Positions 16,542 through 27,336 are shown, numbered from the stretch's first letter. The stretch is DNA of 64,000 nt from Pseudonocardia sulfidoxydans NBRC 16205 (GCF_007989085.1 NZ_BJVJ01000018.1:26737-90736); one strand, 5' to 3'. Notes: generated by a model from the letters alone, not told the origin. A program made the numbers and translations.

Positions 16542-16599
16542 TGGTCTCCAGCATGGTCGCCGGGCCCGGTCGTCGCAAAGGTGATGAACACGGCGACGG

Positions 16600-17286
16600 T
16601 CAGCGGCGGGCGCGGTGGGCGGGGCCCGGGCGGGCACGCCGCGCCCGGACGACCTCGATGACGATCGGGATCACCGAGATCAGCACGATCAGGATCAGCA
16701 TCGCCTCGATGTTGTTCTTGACGATGTCGAAGCTGCCGAGGAAGTAGCCCAGCACCGTCACACCCGCGGCCCACGCCACGCCACCGATCAGCGAGTACGT
16801 GAAGTACCGGCGCGGGTCCATCTTCGCGACGCCCGCCATCACGGTGATGAACGTGCGCACGATCGGCACGAAACGTGCCATGACGATCGCGCGGTTGCCG
16901 TACTTGTCGAAGAACCCCTGCGTCTTCTCGACGTGCTCGGGCTTGAACAGCCGCGACTTCGGCTTGTCGAAGATCGCCGGCCCGGCCTTGCGGCCGATCC
17001 AGTAGCCGCATGCGTTCCCCGCGAACGCGGCGACCACCAGGATCAGGCACGTCAGCCACAGCGGCGTCTTGATCGCGCCGACGTGGACGAACAGGCCCGC
17101 CGTGAACAGCAGCGAGTCACCCGGCAGGAAGAACCCCAGCAGCAGCCCGCACTCGGCGAACACGATCAACGCGAGCCCGACCAGCGCCCACGGACCCAGC
17201 CACTCGATGATCGTGTCGGGCTGGAGCCACTCCGGGCCCAGGGCCAGCGTGGCGGTCGACGGCGCGATGCCGAGGAGATTCGTCAC
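16600..17286 (-). CDS. DedA-family membrane protein (upstream paralogue)
   Basis: A 228-residue DedA protein. Conserved parts are FAECGLLLGFFLPGDSLLFTAG, GYWIGRKAG and FFDKYGNRAIVMARFVPIVRTF. Predicted to sit in the cytoplasmic membrane with about six hydrophobic segments, the last (LILIVLISVIPIVIEVV) close to an Arg-rich tail. It precedes a second DedA gene in the same direction, so the two look like a tandem duplication that has since diverged. GTG start. Confidence 0.9.
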   Translation of the reverse strand: MTNLLGIAPSTATLALGPEWLQPDTIIEWLGPWALVGLALIVFAECGLLLGFFLPGDSLLFTAGLFVHVGAIKTPLWLTCLILVVAAFAGNACGYWIGRKAGPAIFDKPKSRLFKPEHVEKTQGFFDKYGNRAIVMARFVPIVRTFITVMAGVAKMDPRRYFTYSLIGGVAWAAGVTVLGYFLGSFDIVKNNIEAMLILIVLISVIPIVIEVVRARRARPGPAHRARR

Positions 17287-17314
17287 GGTTCACGACGGTA
17301 CCCGTCCCCGACAC

Positions 17315-17770
17315 TCACCCGAGCGGCGGTAGCAGCCCCGGCACGAGCACCGACAGCAGCGCCAACGCGCACCCGAGCACCGCGCCGCCCAGCAACGCGA
17401 CCGTCAACGCCCACCCGACCTGGTTCATCGGGCTGCGCGGCGTGGACCGACGGCCCCGGCCCGCACCGGTGGCGTTCACGGCCTGCTGCGACCACATGCC
17501 CGACGCCTCGTGCCCGTGCTGCGACGGACCGGCCGGCGGCTGCTGCATCGACTGCTGGGCGGGCGAGTACCGGCCGGACGCCTGTGGGCCCGGCGCCGGG
17601 GCGAGAGGTGCCGGCGGACGGGGCACGGGACCCGGCTGCGGCGGGGCCGCGAACGGGTTGCCGCTGGTCTGCCCTGCGCGGGCGCGCAACGCCTCCGACA
17701 ACTTCCGACCCGGGTCGTCCATCGCCGTCACGGTGCCGTTCTCCCTGTTCACGGGGGTTCTGGACCTCAT
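17315..17770 (-). CDS. Pro-rich single-TM protein coupled to ECF sigma factor
   Basis: A 151-residue protein with a disordered Pro/Gln/Ala-rich N-terminal two thirds and one C-terminal hydrophobic segment (about 118-147, WALTVALLGGAVLGCALALL and onward). Its ATG overlaps the stop of the sigma-factor gene (ATGA), so production is coupled. In ECF operons this slot is usually taken by an anti-sigma factor, but the zinc-finger (HxxxCxxC) or RskA-type domains are absent. It could be a divergent membrane anchor or an unrelated protein. Confidence 0.65.
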   Translation of the reverse strand: MRSRTPVNRENGTVTAMDDPGRKLSEALRARAGQTSGNPFAAPPQPGPVPRPPAPLAPAPGPQASGRYSPAQQSMQQPPAGPSQHGHEASGMWSQQAVNATGAGRGRRSTPRSPMNQVGWALTVALLGGAVLGCALALLSVLVPGLLPPLG

Positions 17771-18501
17771 CGGCCCGACGCGCGGGCCGCCATCACCTTC
17801 GCGACGGTGTCGAGTCCGCGACTCGCCGTCGACTTGACCGTACCGCGGCTGATGCCCGTCGCCTCCGCGATCTCGGCTTCCGACATCCCCCCGTAATAAC
17901 GGAGGACGAGGACCTCGCGCTGCCGCGGCGGGAGCGTCGCCAACGCGTCGACGACCGCCTGGTGCTCGGCCGACAGCATCGCCAGCGACTCCGCCGAGCG
18001 GGCGTTGACGCTGTGCGGCGGCACGTAGTCGCGCGCCGTGCGGCGCCGGCGCAGCACCGACCGCGACCCGTTGACGACGGCCGTGCGCAGGTAGGCGACC
18101 GCGGCCGCCTCGTCGCGCAGCCCGCCCCAGTTGCGGTGCAGACCCGTGAACGCCTCCTGGACGACGTCCTCGGCCGTGGTCGGCTCGTCGACCAGCAGGA
18201 CCGCGAGCCGGACCAGCCGGAGCCGGTGGTCGTTGTAGAGATCCGCCAGGGTCCGCGGCGGCGCGCCCGGCGGGGGCGGCGGCGGAGCGGCGACGGGATC
18301 CGGGCCGGCGTCGATGCGGCGCAACCTGCTGAGGGTCTGCTCGACCGCCCGCTCACCCTCCGTCGGCGCATGGCGCCCGGTGGCGGATCCCGGGAACGGA
18401 CCCCCGACGCCGTAGCGGTCGTGGGGCTCGAAAGCGTGCTGGCTCGCCGTACTCCCCTCCCCGTTCACTCGGGGGAGTCTATCGGCGGCCGGATCCGGCA
18501 T
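17767..18501 (-). CDS. ECF sigma factor, SigE/RpoE-like (SigE-family of actinobacteria)
   Basis: A 244-residue extracytoplasmic-function sigma factor. Region 2 is LADLYNDHRLRLVRLAVLLV with AEDVVQEAFTGLHRNWG. Region 4 is LPPRQREVLVLRYYGGMSEA followed by the HTH EIAEATGISRGTVKSTASRG. This matches the actinobacterial SigE-family subgroup with the QEAF-type region 2. The first 85 residues are poorly conserved and Pro-rich. The ATG at 18501 is used here, but an in-frame GTG 36 bases inside could be the true start. It is divergent from the fructose-bisphosphate aldolase gene. Confidence 0.85.
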   Translation of the reverse strand: MPDPAADRLPRVNGEGSTASQHAFEPHDRYGVGGPFPGSATGRHAPTEGERAVEQTLSRLRRIDAGPDPVAAPPPPPPGAPPRTLADLYNDHRLRLVRLAVLLVDEPTTAEDVVQEAFTGLHRNWGGLRDEAAAVAYLRTAVVNGSRSVLRRRRTARDYVPPHSVNARSAESLAMLSAEHQAVVDALATLPPRQREVLVLRYYGGMSEAEIAEATGISRGTVKSTASRGLDTVAKVMAARASGR

Positions 18502-18590
18502 TGGCGGAGCCCGTCCCCGGGTACGGGATACTTGCCCGTGACGAGCGCCGACACGCCACGACGAGCGCCACCCGATCGAGAGGACGCCCC

Positions 18591-19622
18591 ATGCCGATCG
18601 CCACTCCCGAGGTCTACAACGCGATGCTCGACGGCGCCAAGAAGGGGGAGTACGCCTTCCCGGCGATCAACGTGACCAGCAGCGAGACCCTCAACGCGGC
18701 CCTCCGGGCCTTCGCGGAGGCCGAGAGCGACGGCATCGTCCAGCTGTCGACGGGTGGCTCCGAGTTCGCGTCCGGCCTGGGCGTGAAGGACATGGTCGTC
18801 GGCTCCGTCGCCATGGCCGAGTTCGCGCACGTCGTCGCCGAGCAGTACCCGGTCAACGTCGTGCTGCACACCGACCACTGCCCCAAGGACAAGCTCGACG
18901 GCTTCGTACGCCCCCTGATGGCCATCAGCGCCGAGCGCGTCGCCCGCGGCGAGCAGCCCCTGTTCCAGTCGCACATGTGGGACGGCTCCGCGGTCGAGCT
19001 CGAGGAGAACCTGCAGATCGCCGCCGAGCTGCTCGACGCCGCCGCCAAGGCGAAGATCATCCTCGAGGTCGAGATCGGCGTCGTCGGCGGTGAGGAGGAC
19101 GGCGTCCACAACGAGGTCAACGAGAAGCTCTACACGGCGCCGGGCGACTACGAGCGCACCGTCGACGTCCTCGGTGGCGGCGAGAAGGGGCGCTACCTGC
19201 TGGCCGCCACCTTCGGCAACGTGCACGGCGTCTACAAGCCGGGCAACGTCAAGCTGCGGCCCGAGATCCTCAAGGAAGGCCAGGAGGTGGCGCGCGCCAC
19301 GCTCGGGCTGCCCGCCGACGCCAAGCCCCTCGACCTCGTCTTCCACGGCGGCTCGGGCTCGGGCCTCGACGAGATCCACGAGGCGATCTCCTACGGCGTC
19401 GTGAAGATGAACGTCGACACCGACACCCAGTACGCCTTCACCCGCCCGATCGCCGCGCACATGTTCCAGAACTACGACGGCGTCCTGAAGATCGACGGCG
19501 AGGTCGGCAACAAGAAGCAGTACGACCCGCGCTCGTACCTGAAGAAGGCCGAGCAGTCGATGACCGACCGCGTCGTCGAGGCCTGCCAGAACCTCAAGTC
19601 CGCGGGTCGCACCCTGCGCTGA
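18591..19622 (+). CDS. fbaA: Class II fructose-bisphosphate aldolase
   Basis: A 343-residue zinc-dependent aldolase that interconverts fructose 1,6-bisphosphate with glyceraldehyde 3-phosphate and dihydroxyacetone phosphate. HTDHCPKDKL (His93, Asp95, His96) supplies a zinc ligand and the catalytic acid. Further zinc-site and phosphate-binding regions are EVEIGVVGGEEDG, ATFGNVHGVY and VFHGGSGSG. Length is typical of the long class IIA type. The ATG follows GAGAGGA, a good ribosome binding site, which rules out the longer upstream start. Confidence 0.96.
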   Translation: MPIATPEVYNAMLDGAKKGEYAFPAINVTSSETLNAALRAFAEAESDGIVQLSTGGSEFASGLGVKDMVVGSVAMAEFAHVVAEQYPVNVVLHTDHCPKDKLDGFVRPLMAISAERVARGEQPLFQSHMWDGSAVELEENLQIAAELLDAAAKAKIILEVEIGVVGGEEDGVHNEVNEKLYTAPGDYERTVDVLGGGEKGRYLLAATFGNVHGVYKPGNVKLRPEILKEGQEVARATLGLPADAKPLDLVFHGGSGSGLDEIHEAISYGVVKMNVDTDTQYAFTRPIAAHMFQNYDGVLKIDGEVGNKKQYDPRSYLKKAEQSMTDRVVEACQNLKSAGRTLR

Positions 19623-19657
19623 CGGTCGGCTCCGGGGCTCGGGGCAGGATTGGGGCC

Positions 19658-19723
19658 ATGAGCGAGCGTCAGCGACACAGTGCGTGCGGCCATCGTCCGA
19701 GCTCCGGCGAGGGCGTGCGATGA
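19658..19723 (+). CDS. Possible 21-codon leader peptide before DUF3151 gene
   Basis: An ATG at 19658 opens a 21-codon frame (MSERQRHSACGHRPSSGEGV then Arg) whose TGA overlaps the ATG of the next gene as ATGA. This is the arrangement of a translationally coupled leader. It has no clear Shine-Dalgarno and no sensing motif, so it may be chance. Confidence 0.35.
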   Translation: MSERQRHSACGHRPSSGEGVR

Positions 19724-20133
19724 CCGTCCACGGGAACCTCCTCGGCCCCGAGCCCACCCGGCTGCCCGTCGACCCGGCGGCCGCCGAACTGGCGGGCGGC
19801 GCGGACGCCAAGACCGTGGCCGCCGCGCACCCCGCCTCCATGACCGCCTGGGCGACCCTGGCCGAAGGCGCCCTCGCCGACGGCGAGTCCGTCACCGCCT
19901 ACGCCTACGCCCGCACCGGGTACCACCGCGGCCTCGACCAGCTGCGCCGCAACGGCTGGAAGGGCTTCGGCCCGATCCCGTGGTCGCACGAGCCCAACCA
20001 GGGCGTCTTCCGCGCCCTCGCCGCGCTGCTGCGGGCGTCGGAGGCGATCGGGGAGACCGACGAGGTCGAGCGCCTGCGCGCTTTCATCGCCGACTCCGAC
20101 TCGACCGCGCCCGCCGAGCTCGGCCTCTCCTGA
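19720..20133 (+). CDS. DUF3151 protein
   Basis: A 137-residue soluble, mostly helical protein of the DUF3151 family, widespread in actinomycetes and often next to fbaA, as here. Distinctive residues are HPASMTAWATLAEGAL, AYAYARTGYHRGLDQLRRNG and GFGPIPWSHEPNQGVFRAL. The repeated helical pairs look like a short TPR-like fold. Function is unknown. The ATG at 19720 is preceded by GGCGAGGGC and overlaps the end of a possible leader. A strong hairpin lies 10 bases past the stop. Confidence 0.85.
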   Translation: MTVHGNLLGPEPTRLPVDPAAAELAGGADAKTVAAAHPASMTAWATLAEGALADGESVTAYAYARTGYHRGLDQLRRNGWKGFGPIPWSHEPNQGVFRALAALLRASEAIGETDEVERLRAFIADSDSTAPAELGLS

Positions 20134-20143
20134 GGGCTTCCCC

Positions 20144-20173
20144 GCGACGGGCGGCGGGCACGCCGCCCGTCGC
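20144..20173 (+). terminator. Strong hairpin after DUF3151 gene
   Basis: Thirteen-base arms GCGACGGGCGGCG and CGCCGCCCGTCGC with a 4-base loop (GGCA), beginning 10 bases after the stop. No T tract. Likely the end of the fbaA-DUF3151 transcript. Confidence 0.7.
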
Positions 20174-20477
20174 CACCGGGCCGGGCTTCCCCGCCGGCCG
20201 GCCCCGCCCTTCCCCGCGCCCCGCCCTTCCTCATGCCCGCCCGGAGGCGATCGCCGTCGTCCGCACCGTGCAGCGATGCACCCGGGGTGGGGTCGGGAAC
20301 GCCCCGAATACCACCGACGTTCCCCGTACGGCGCTCGCGGTGGAACACCGGGACATGTGACCGTCGACGCGACGTTCCCCTCCGGTGACCCGCCGGTCAC
20401 GACGGGTGGGGGAGAATGATCCGGCGGCAACGCCGACGTCGGGGATACGTCGACTCCTGGGGAGAGGTCGAACAGCA
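20174..20477. other. Intergenic region upstream of plsC
   Basis: About 300 bases without a gene. It contains a direct repeat CGACGTTCCCC at 20315 and 20370 (55 bases apart), a GGATAC hexamer near 20443 that could be a -10 element, and the ribosome binding site GGGGAGAGG before plsC. Nothing else was recognised. Confidence 0.5.
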
Positions 20478-21149
20478 GTGCAGTTCCTGATCAGGTGGGT
20501 CATCCGTCCGCTCGCGATGCTCCTGTGGCGCCCCAAGGCCGAAGGCATCGAAGGGGTGCCCCTCACCGGCCCGGTGATCTTCGCGTCCAACCACCGCGCG
20601 GCCGTCGACACCGCGGTGATCCCGCTGGTCGCGCCCCGCCCCGTCGCCTTCCTCGCCAAGGCCGAGTACTTCACCGGCCACAGCCTCAAGAGCCGCTTCG
20701 GCGCCCGCTTCCTCTCCGCCCTCAACTACGTCCCCGTCGACCGCGGCAACGCAAAGGCCGGCCTCGCCGCCCTCGACGCCGGTCGCGGCGTCCTCGAAGC
20801 CGGCGGCGCGTTCGGCATCTACCCCGAGGGCACCCGGTCCCTCGACGGCCGGCTCCACCGCGGCCACACCGGCGTCGCCACCCTGGCGCTCACCACCGGC
20901 GCCGTGGTCGTCCCCGTCGGCCTCCTCGGCACCGACAAGGTGCAGCCCGTCGGCGTCAAGATCCCGCGGATCGCGCCCGTCACCGTCCGGTTCGGCGCGC
21001 CCCTCGACTTCTCCCGCTACGAGGGGCTCGAGAACTCACCGGCAATCCGTCGCGCCGTCACCGACGAGATCATGGACGCGATCGCGCAGCTCAGCGGGCA
21101 GGAGTACGTCGACTCCTACCACCGCCGCCCCGACGCCGAGGCTGCCTGA
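20478..21149 (+). CDS. 1-acylglycerol-3-phosphate acyltransferase (PlsC family)
   Basis: A 223-residue membrane-associated acyltransferase of phospholipid synthesis that would transfer an acyl chain to lysophosphatidic acid. The catalytic H-x4-D motif is NHRAAVD (His39, Asp44); the substrate-binding motif is YPEGTRS (Glu117). LNYVPVDRG and the later VVVPVGLLGTDKVQP are also family blocks. The N-terminal hydrophobic stretch would sit at the membrane. I chose the GTG at 20478, which has GGAGAGG upstream; longer versions start before the intergenic repeats. Confidence 0.9.
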   Translation: MQFLIRWVIRPLAMLLWRPKAEGIEGVPLTGPVIFASNHRAAVDTAVIPLVAPRPVAFLAKAEYFTGHSLKSRFGARFLSALNYVPVDRGNAKAGLAALDAGRGVLEAGGAFGIYPEGTRSLDGRLHRGHTGVATLALTTGAVVVPVGLLGTDKVQPVGVKIPRIAPVTVRFGAPLDFSRYEGLENSPAIRRAVTDEIMDAIAQLSGQEYVDSYHRRPDAEAA

Positions 21150-21152
21150 CAT

Positions 21153-23211
<2,059 letters not shown>

Positions 23212-23234
23212 CCCGCGCCGCCCGCCCGAGGGTG

Positions 23235-23396
23235 GTGCCGGCGCAGCGGCCGATGGATGCCGCCGTGCCGCACCGCCGCCGCCCGCGCGTCGGCGGTGCC
23301 GCCGCGCAGGTTCAGGTGCCGCCGCAGCGGCCGATGGACGCCGCCGTGCCGCACCGCCGCCGCACACGGGTCGGCGGTGCCGCCGCGCAGGTTCTT
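23235..23396. repeat. Two tandem 81-bp direct repeats
   Basis: Two nearly identical 81-bp units begin at 23235 and 23316 (GTGCCG, CAGCGGCCGATGGA and GCACCGCCGCCGC are shared). The second runs into the 20-bp array. No protein is likely. Confidence 0.8.
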
Positions 23397-23544
23397 CGGC
23401 CGCTGCGCAGGTTCTTCGGCCGCTGTGCAGGTTCTGGTGTCGCTGTGCAGGTTCTGGTGTCGCTGTGCAGGTTCTGGTGTCGCTGCGTGGGTTCTGGTGT
23501 CGCTGCGTGGGTTCTGGTGTCGCTGCGTGGGCCCTGGGGTCGTC
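23385..23544. repeat. Eight tandem 20-bp repeats
   Basis: Eight head-to-tail units of exactly 20 bp, grading from GCGCAGGTTCTTCGGCCGCT through GTGCAGGTTCTGGTGTCGCT to GCGTGGGTTCTGGTGTCGCT. As 20 is not a multiple of three, the array is not a coding repeat. Units lack spacers, so it is not CRISPR. Confidence 0.9.
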
Positions 23545-24345
23545 GCGGTGGCTGTGTAGGCGGGGGCCCGACCGGACAACCCGCGCGGCGACGCTCGCGT
23601 ACCCGTGTGTGGCGGTTGTGGAAGGGGTGCAGCCTCGGTCCGCTGGTCGAGCGATCACCGCGCGGGTTCTGCAGTCGGGGCATGGGTTCCGAGATCGCGG
23701 CGGGGCCTGCAAACGGCTGGACGACCGGAGAAGCCGCGCGGCGACGGCGGAACCCGCGGCGGGTCTCGCACCGGCACCGGCTTCGAGAGGCGGGCAGCGC
23801 CGTGCCCTGCCGGCTCGGCCATCGCTGCGCATGTTCTGCGGTCGCCGCGCGGGTCTCGAGATCCCCGCGGGGCCTGCAGCGGATTCCGCGACCAGACAGT
23901 CCGCACGGCGACGACGAACCCGCGACGGAGATGTGGGCTGCTCGCTTCGCGGCCCGCACCCGCTGGAGGTCCGCTGCACCCTCTGCATGGGTGCGACGGC
24001 TGTGGAGGGGCACAGCGCCGCGATCTGCCGGCTCGGCGATCACCACGCAGGCTGTGCAATCGCGACGTGCATTCTGACGTCGTGGCGCGGTCTGCAGGTG
24101 GCGGTTCGACCGAACAAGCCACGCGGCGGCGGAGCCTGCGTGGCGGCGATGCGGCACTCTCTTCGCGGCGCGCACCCGTTGCAGGTCCGCTGCACCCTCT
24201 GCTGGGGCGGCGGCTGTGGAGGGGCGCAAGCGTCTCCGTCTGCTGGCGGGGTTGTCGCCGCGCGGGTTCTGCGGTCGCGGCGTGGGTTCTGGGATCGTTG
24301 CGCGGCTTGCAGGTGGTAGTCCGACCGGACAAGCCACGCGGTCAC
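23545..24345. repeat. Degenerate long repeats, no credible gene
   Basis: Weathered copies of the 20-bp unit (for example GCGTGGGTTCTG at several places) are embedded in larger imperfect repeats. A marker sequence GACCGGACAAGCC and variants occurs at 23570, 23723, 23890, 24106 and 24323. Further shared blocks are GGTCCGCTGCACCCTCTGC and GGCTGTGGAGGGGC. Long open frames exist on both strands, but all are Arg/Cys-rich, repetitive and unlike known proteins. Confidence 0.7.
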
Positions 24346-24383
24346 GGAGAAACCGCGCGGCGGGGGCCCGGACGGCCTCGAAG

Positions 24384-24479
24384 GTGTCGTGAGCGCTCCC
24401 GGGCCGCACTGACGACACGCTCCGCGTCGCCCCGGCCGACGAGCGTGTCGTGAGAGCTGCAGAGCAGCGCTGGTGACAC
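24384..24479. repeat. Paired inverted-repeat element, 61-bp period (site 2)
   Basis: Two stem-loops begin with GTGTCGT at 24384 and 24445, 61 bases apart, exactly as in the pair at 14183. The right arm CTGACGACACGCTC is shared base for base with the second unit of that pair. The second stem here is less perfect (GTGTC..GACAC). Confidence 0.7.
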
Positions 24480-24795
24480 GTTCGCGCCCCACCGCTGCGC
24501 GTTCTGCGCCGCTGTGTGCCGGGCGTTACGCACCCCACGCTGCTGCGCACCTCACCGCTCGCTGCACGCCTCGCGCCGCCGCCCGCCCTGGCCACGCGCC
24601 CGCTGCCTGCCGGGTGCTGTGCCCTGCTGCCTGCCGGGTGCTCTGCAGGTTGCCTGCTGGGCGCTGTGTGCCTGTTGCCTGCTGGGCGCGGTGCGTCTCA
24701 CGGCGCTGCCCGCCCGCCGCCCGCTGCCCGCCCGCCGCGCGCCGCCGCTCGCCCTGCGCCTGCCCGCCCTGCGGCGTTGGGGCGCGGCGGCGGGG
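24480..24795. other. Low-complexity GC-rich spacer
   Basis: About 315 bases of skewed, repetitive DNA (CTGCCTGCCGGGTGCTGTGC and relatives, then CCGCCCGCCGC runs) between the paired stem-loops and the 3' end of marP. I see no gene, promoter or clear terminator in it. Confidence 0.5.
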
Positions 24796-25992
24796 TCAGG
24801 CGGCGCAGGTGCCGGTGTCGGCTTTGCGGGTCAGGCCGCTGGAGGCGTTGAGGGCGCCCGCGACCTGGTCGGCGGTGAGGACGAAGCCGGTCTCGGAGTC
24901 GTCGAGGGCGGCGCCGAACACGACGCCGAGGACCTGGCCGTCGGGAGCGATCATGGGGCCGCCTGAGTTCCCGGAGCGGACGGTGGCGCGGATCGTGTAG
25001 ACGTCGCGGGTCACGGTGCCGCTGTCGTAGATGTCGGGTCCGCGGAGCTGGATGCGGTCGCGGATCTTGGCGGCGGTGGCGGTGTAGGGCCCGTCGAGAG
25101 GGTAGCCGAGGACGATGGCGTCGTCACCGGGTTTGGCGGCGTCGGGCGCGAACTGCAACGGGTCGGCGTCGAGGTCGGGGACGGCGAGTACGGCGACGTC
25201 GATCTCCGGGTCGTAGGAGACGACGGTGGCGGTGAGGGTGCGGGTGCGGCCGTTGCGGCCGGGGACTTCGACGCTGGTCTGGTTGGTGCCGGCGACGACG
25301 TGGGCGTTGGTCATGACGCGCTGGGGTCCGACGACGAACCCGGTGCCTTCGAGCTGGCGCTGGCAGGAGGGGGCGCGGCCGCGAACCTTGAGGACGCTGC
25401 CGCCGACGTCGCGGACGACCTGGCTTCGGGCGAGGGCGGCGTCGGGTGGGCCGACGGCGGTGATGGGGGTCTGCGCGAAGGGGGACAGGACGTCGGGGAA
25501 CCCGGAGTCGTCGAGGAGTTGGCGCAGTTCGGCGGGTAGGGCGCGGGCGCCCGACGGCATGACGGAGTCGACGGACTGGAGGACTTCGGAGCTGCGGACG
25601 CTGGCGGCGAGGCCGGGGAAGCTGGCGGAGGCGAGTGGGAGGGCGACGAGCCAGGCGGCGACGACGACGGTGAAGGCTTGGAGGAGGGCGCCGAGGGAGG
25701 AGTCGACCTTGAGGACGCGTTCGCCGGTGATGCGGTCGCGGATGCGTCGGCCGAAGAAGACGCCGGTGGTCTCGCCGAGGGCGACGAGGAGCACGACGAC
25801 GACGATGCTGACGATGACGCGGGTGTGTTGGGCTTCGATGCCGGAGACGATCAGTGGGGCGAGGCGGACGCCGAGGATGGCGCCGCCGAGGACGCCGACG
25901 AACGACAGCAGGGCGACGGCCATGCCGTGGCGCCAGCCGGACACGCCCGCGACGATCGCGAGGAGTACGACGAGTACGTCGACCCAGCTCAT
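24796..25992 (-). CDS. marP: MarP-like membrane serine protease
   Basis: A 398-residue protease orthologous to mycobacterial MarP (Rv3671c), a periplasmic protease needed for acid resistance. The N-terminal third has four hydrophobic helices of the CvpA type. The chymotrypsin-like domain has His231 (TNAHVVAG), Asp265 (DVAVL) and Ser343 (GNSGGP). Cys210 and Cys396 match the positions of the MarP regulatory disulfide. The ATG before SWVDVLVVLL is the natural start; the longer frame adds an unconserved Arg-rich stretch. Last gene of the nth operon, in the mycobacterial order. Confidence 0.92.
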   Translation of the reverse strand: MSWVDVLVVLLAIVAGVSGWRHGMAVALLSFVGVLGGAILGVRLAPLIVSGIEAQHTRVIVSIVVVVLLVALGETTGVFFGRRIRDRITGERVLKVDSSLGALLQAFTVVVAAWLVALPLASASFPGLAASVRSSEVLQSVDSVMPSGARALPAELRQLLDDSGFPDVLSPFAQTPITAVGPPDAALARSQVVRDVGGSVLKVRGRAPSCQRQLEGTGFVVGPQRVMTNAHVVAGTNQTSVEVPGRNGRTRTLTATVVSYDPEIDVAVLAVPDLDADPLQFAPDAAKPGDDAIVLGYPLDGPYTATAAKIRDRIQLRGPDIYDSGTVTRDVYTIRATVRSGNSGGPMIAPDGQVLGVVFGAALDDSETGFVLTADQVAGALNASSGLTRKADTGTCAA

Positions 25993-26005
25993 GCGGAGAT
26001 CCCGG

Positions 26006-26713
26006 TCATCCCCCGGTGACCTCCTGCCCCGTGTCGTCCCTCGTGGCGCCGCTGCGCGCGGCGAGTGCTTCGGCCAGGTCGAGTGTGCGGGCGGCCGTCC
26101 ACGGAACTTCCCATCCCCCTGCATGCAACAGCGCGGACAATAAGCCCCCGGTGAAACCCCACACGAGCAGCCCCTCGACCTGGAACGCGGGGCCGGTGCC
26201 GCCGGCGGGGTGGCGGACGCGGACCCGGTTGGCGGGGTCGGCGAGGGCGGCGATGGGGATGCGGGCGACGTGGGCGGTTTCGCCGGGGTCGACGGCGTGG
26301 ACGGCGCTGGGTTCGGCCCAGTGTGCGACGACGGGTGTGACGACGTAGCCGGACGGTGGGACGTACAGGTCGGCGAGGGTGGTGAGGGGGACGACGCCGG
26401 CGGGTTCGAGCCCGGTCTCCTCTTCGGCTTCGCGGAGGGCGGCGCCGACGGGTCCGGTGTCGCCGGGGTCGATGCCGCCGCCGGGGAAGGCGACTTGACC
26501 GGCGTGGTTGCGCAGGTCGGAGGAGCGTTCGGCGAGGAGGACGTCGGGCCCGGACGGGCCTTCGCCGAAGAGGACGAGGACGGCGGCGCGGCGGCCGCCG
26601 TGGGCGGGTGGGGTGCGGCGGGCAGCGATGTCGGTCGGGGCGAAGTCGCGGACGCCGTGGAGGAGCGGGTGCAGCCAGCGGGGTGCTGCGTCGGGGTGGA
26701 GGTCCTCGGTCAC
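26006..26713 (-). CDS. NUDIX hydrolase (CoA pyrophosphatase type)
   Basis: A 235-residue NUDIX enzyme. The UPF0035-like block LLAERSSDLRNHAGQVAFPG precedes the NUDIX box GGGIDPGDTGPVGAALREAE then EETGL, which together indicate CoA diphosphatases. FPGGG and the REAEEETG glutamates are intact, so it should be active with a divalent metal. The GTG start overlaps the stop of the TlpA-like gene (GTGA). Equivalent to Rv3672c in the same operon of mycobacteria. Confidence 0.9.
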   Translation of the reverse strand: MTEDLHPDAAPRWLHPLLHGVRDFAPTDIAARRTPPAHGGRRAAVLVLFGEGPSGPDVLLAERSSDLRNHAGQVAFPGGGIDPGDTGPVGAALREAEEETGLEPAGVVPLTTLADLYVPPSGYVVTPVVAHWAEPSAVHAVDPGETAHVARIPIAALADPANRVRVRHPAGGTGPAFQVEGLLVWGFTGGLLSALLHAGGWEVPWTAARTLDLAEALAARSGATRDDTGQEVTGG

Positions 26714-27336
26714 GCGGCGGTCCCCTCGGCGACGGCGGCGACGTCGTCGGCGGTGGCGAAGGGGACGGGCGGCAGGATCGGGGTGACGCGGCCGTCGGCG
26801 GCGACGAGGTAGCTGACGGGGACGGCGGGTGGGAGGGAGAGGGCGGCGGCGAGTTTCCCGTCGGGGTCGGTGACGGACGGGATTCGGACGCCGAGGTCGG
26901 CGAGCAGCGTGAGTGCGGGTTCGGGCTGGTCGCGGACGTCGATGCCGAGGACGGTGACGGCGCCGGGGCGGGCGGCGTACTCGGCGAGGGCGGGGAGTTC
27001 GGCGCGGCAGGGGGCGCACCAGGACGCCCACACGTTGAGCAGCGCGGGCTTGCCGGCGAGGGCGGCGCCGAGGTCGACGACACCGTCGGTGCCCAGGCAG
27101 GGCACGGTGACGCCGGCGAGCGGCCCGGCGGCGGGGGCGCCGCCGGGCGCGGGGCAGGGCGGGAGGGCGGCGCGGGTGCGCAGCGCGGCGAGGTCGGCGG
27201 ACGCGGTCGTGGCCGGGGAACCGGACGTGGGCCCGGAGGAGGAGCTGCGCGGCCACAGCGCCACGACGCCGAGGGCGACGAGCAGCACGACGACGACCGT
27301 CGTGACGATCTCGGTGCGTGTCGCGCGGAGCCTCAC
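26710..27336 (-). CDS. TlpA/ResA-like membrane-anchored thioredoxin
   Basis: A 208-residue exported redox protein. Residues 10-28 form an uncleaved membrane anchor; a Ser/Thr-rich linker follows. The thioredoxin domain has [15 protein letters not shown] with Cys107 and Cys110, and a cis-proline region PAVPVSYLV. It would reduce or rearrange disulfides on the outer face of the membrane, possibly including the one in MarP, a suggestion from operon position. GTG start overlaps the stop of nth. Corresponds to Rv3673c. Confidence 0.9.
   Translation of the reverse strand: MRLRATRTEIVTTVVVVLLVALGVVALWPRSSSSGPTSGSPATTASADLAALRTRAALPPCPAPGGAPAAGPLAGVTVPCLGTDGVVDLGAALAGKPALLNVWASWCAPCRAELPALAEYAARPGAVTVLGIDVRDQPEPALTLLADLGVRIPSVTDPDGKLAAALSLPPAVPVSYLVAADGRVTPILPPVPFATADDVAAVAEGTAA

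Noticed and set aside
23385..23544. Possible CRISPR array
   Set aside because: Units are directly adjacent 20-mers with no unique spacers, and there are no cas genes in the window.
23312..24595. Long open frames on both strands in the gap after purA
   Set aside because: They are Arg/Cys-rich, overlap each other on both strands, contain tandem DNA repeats of non-triplet length and match no protein family I know.
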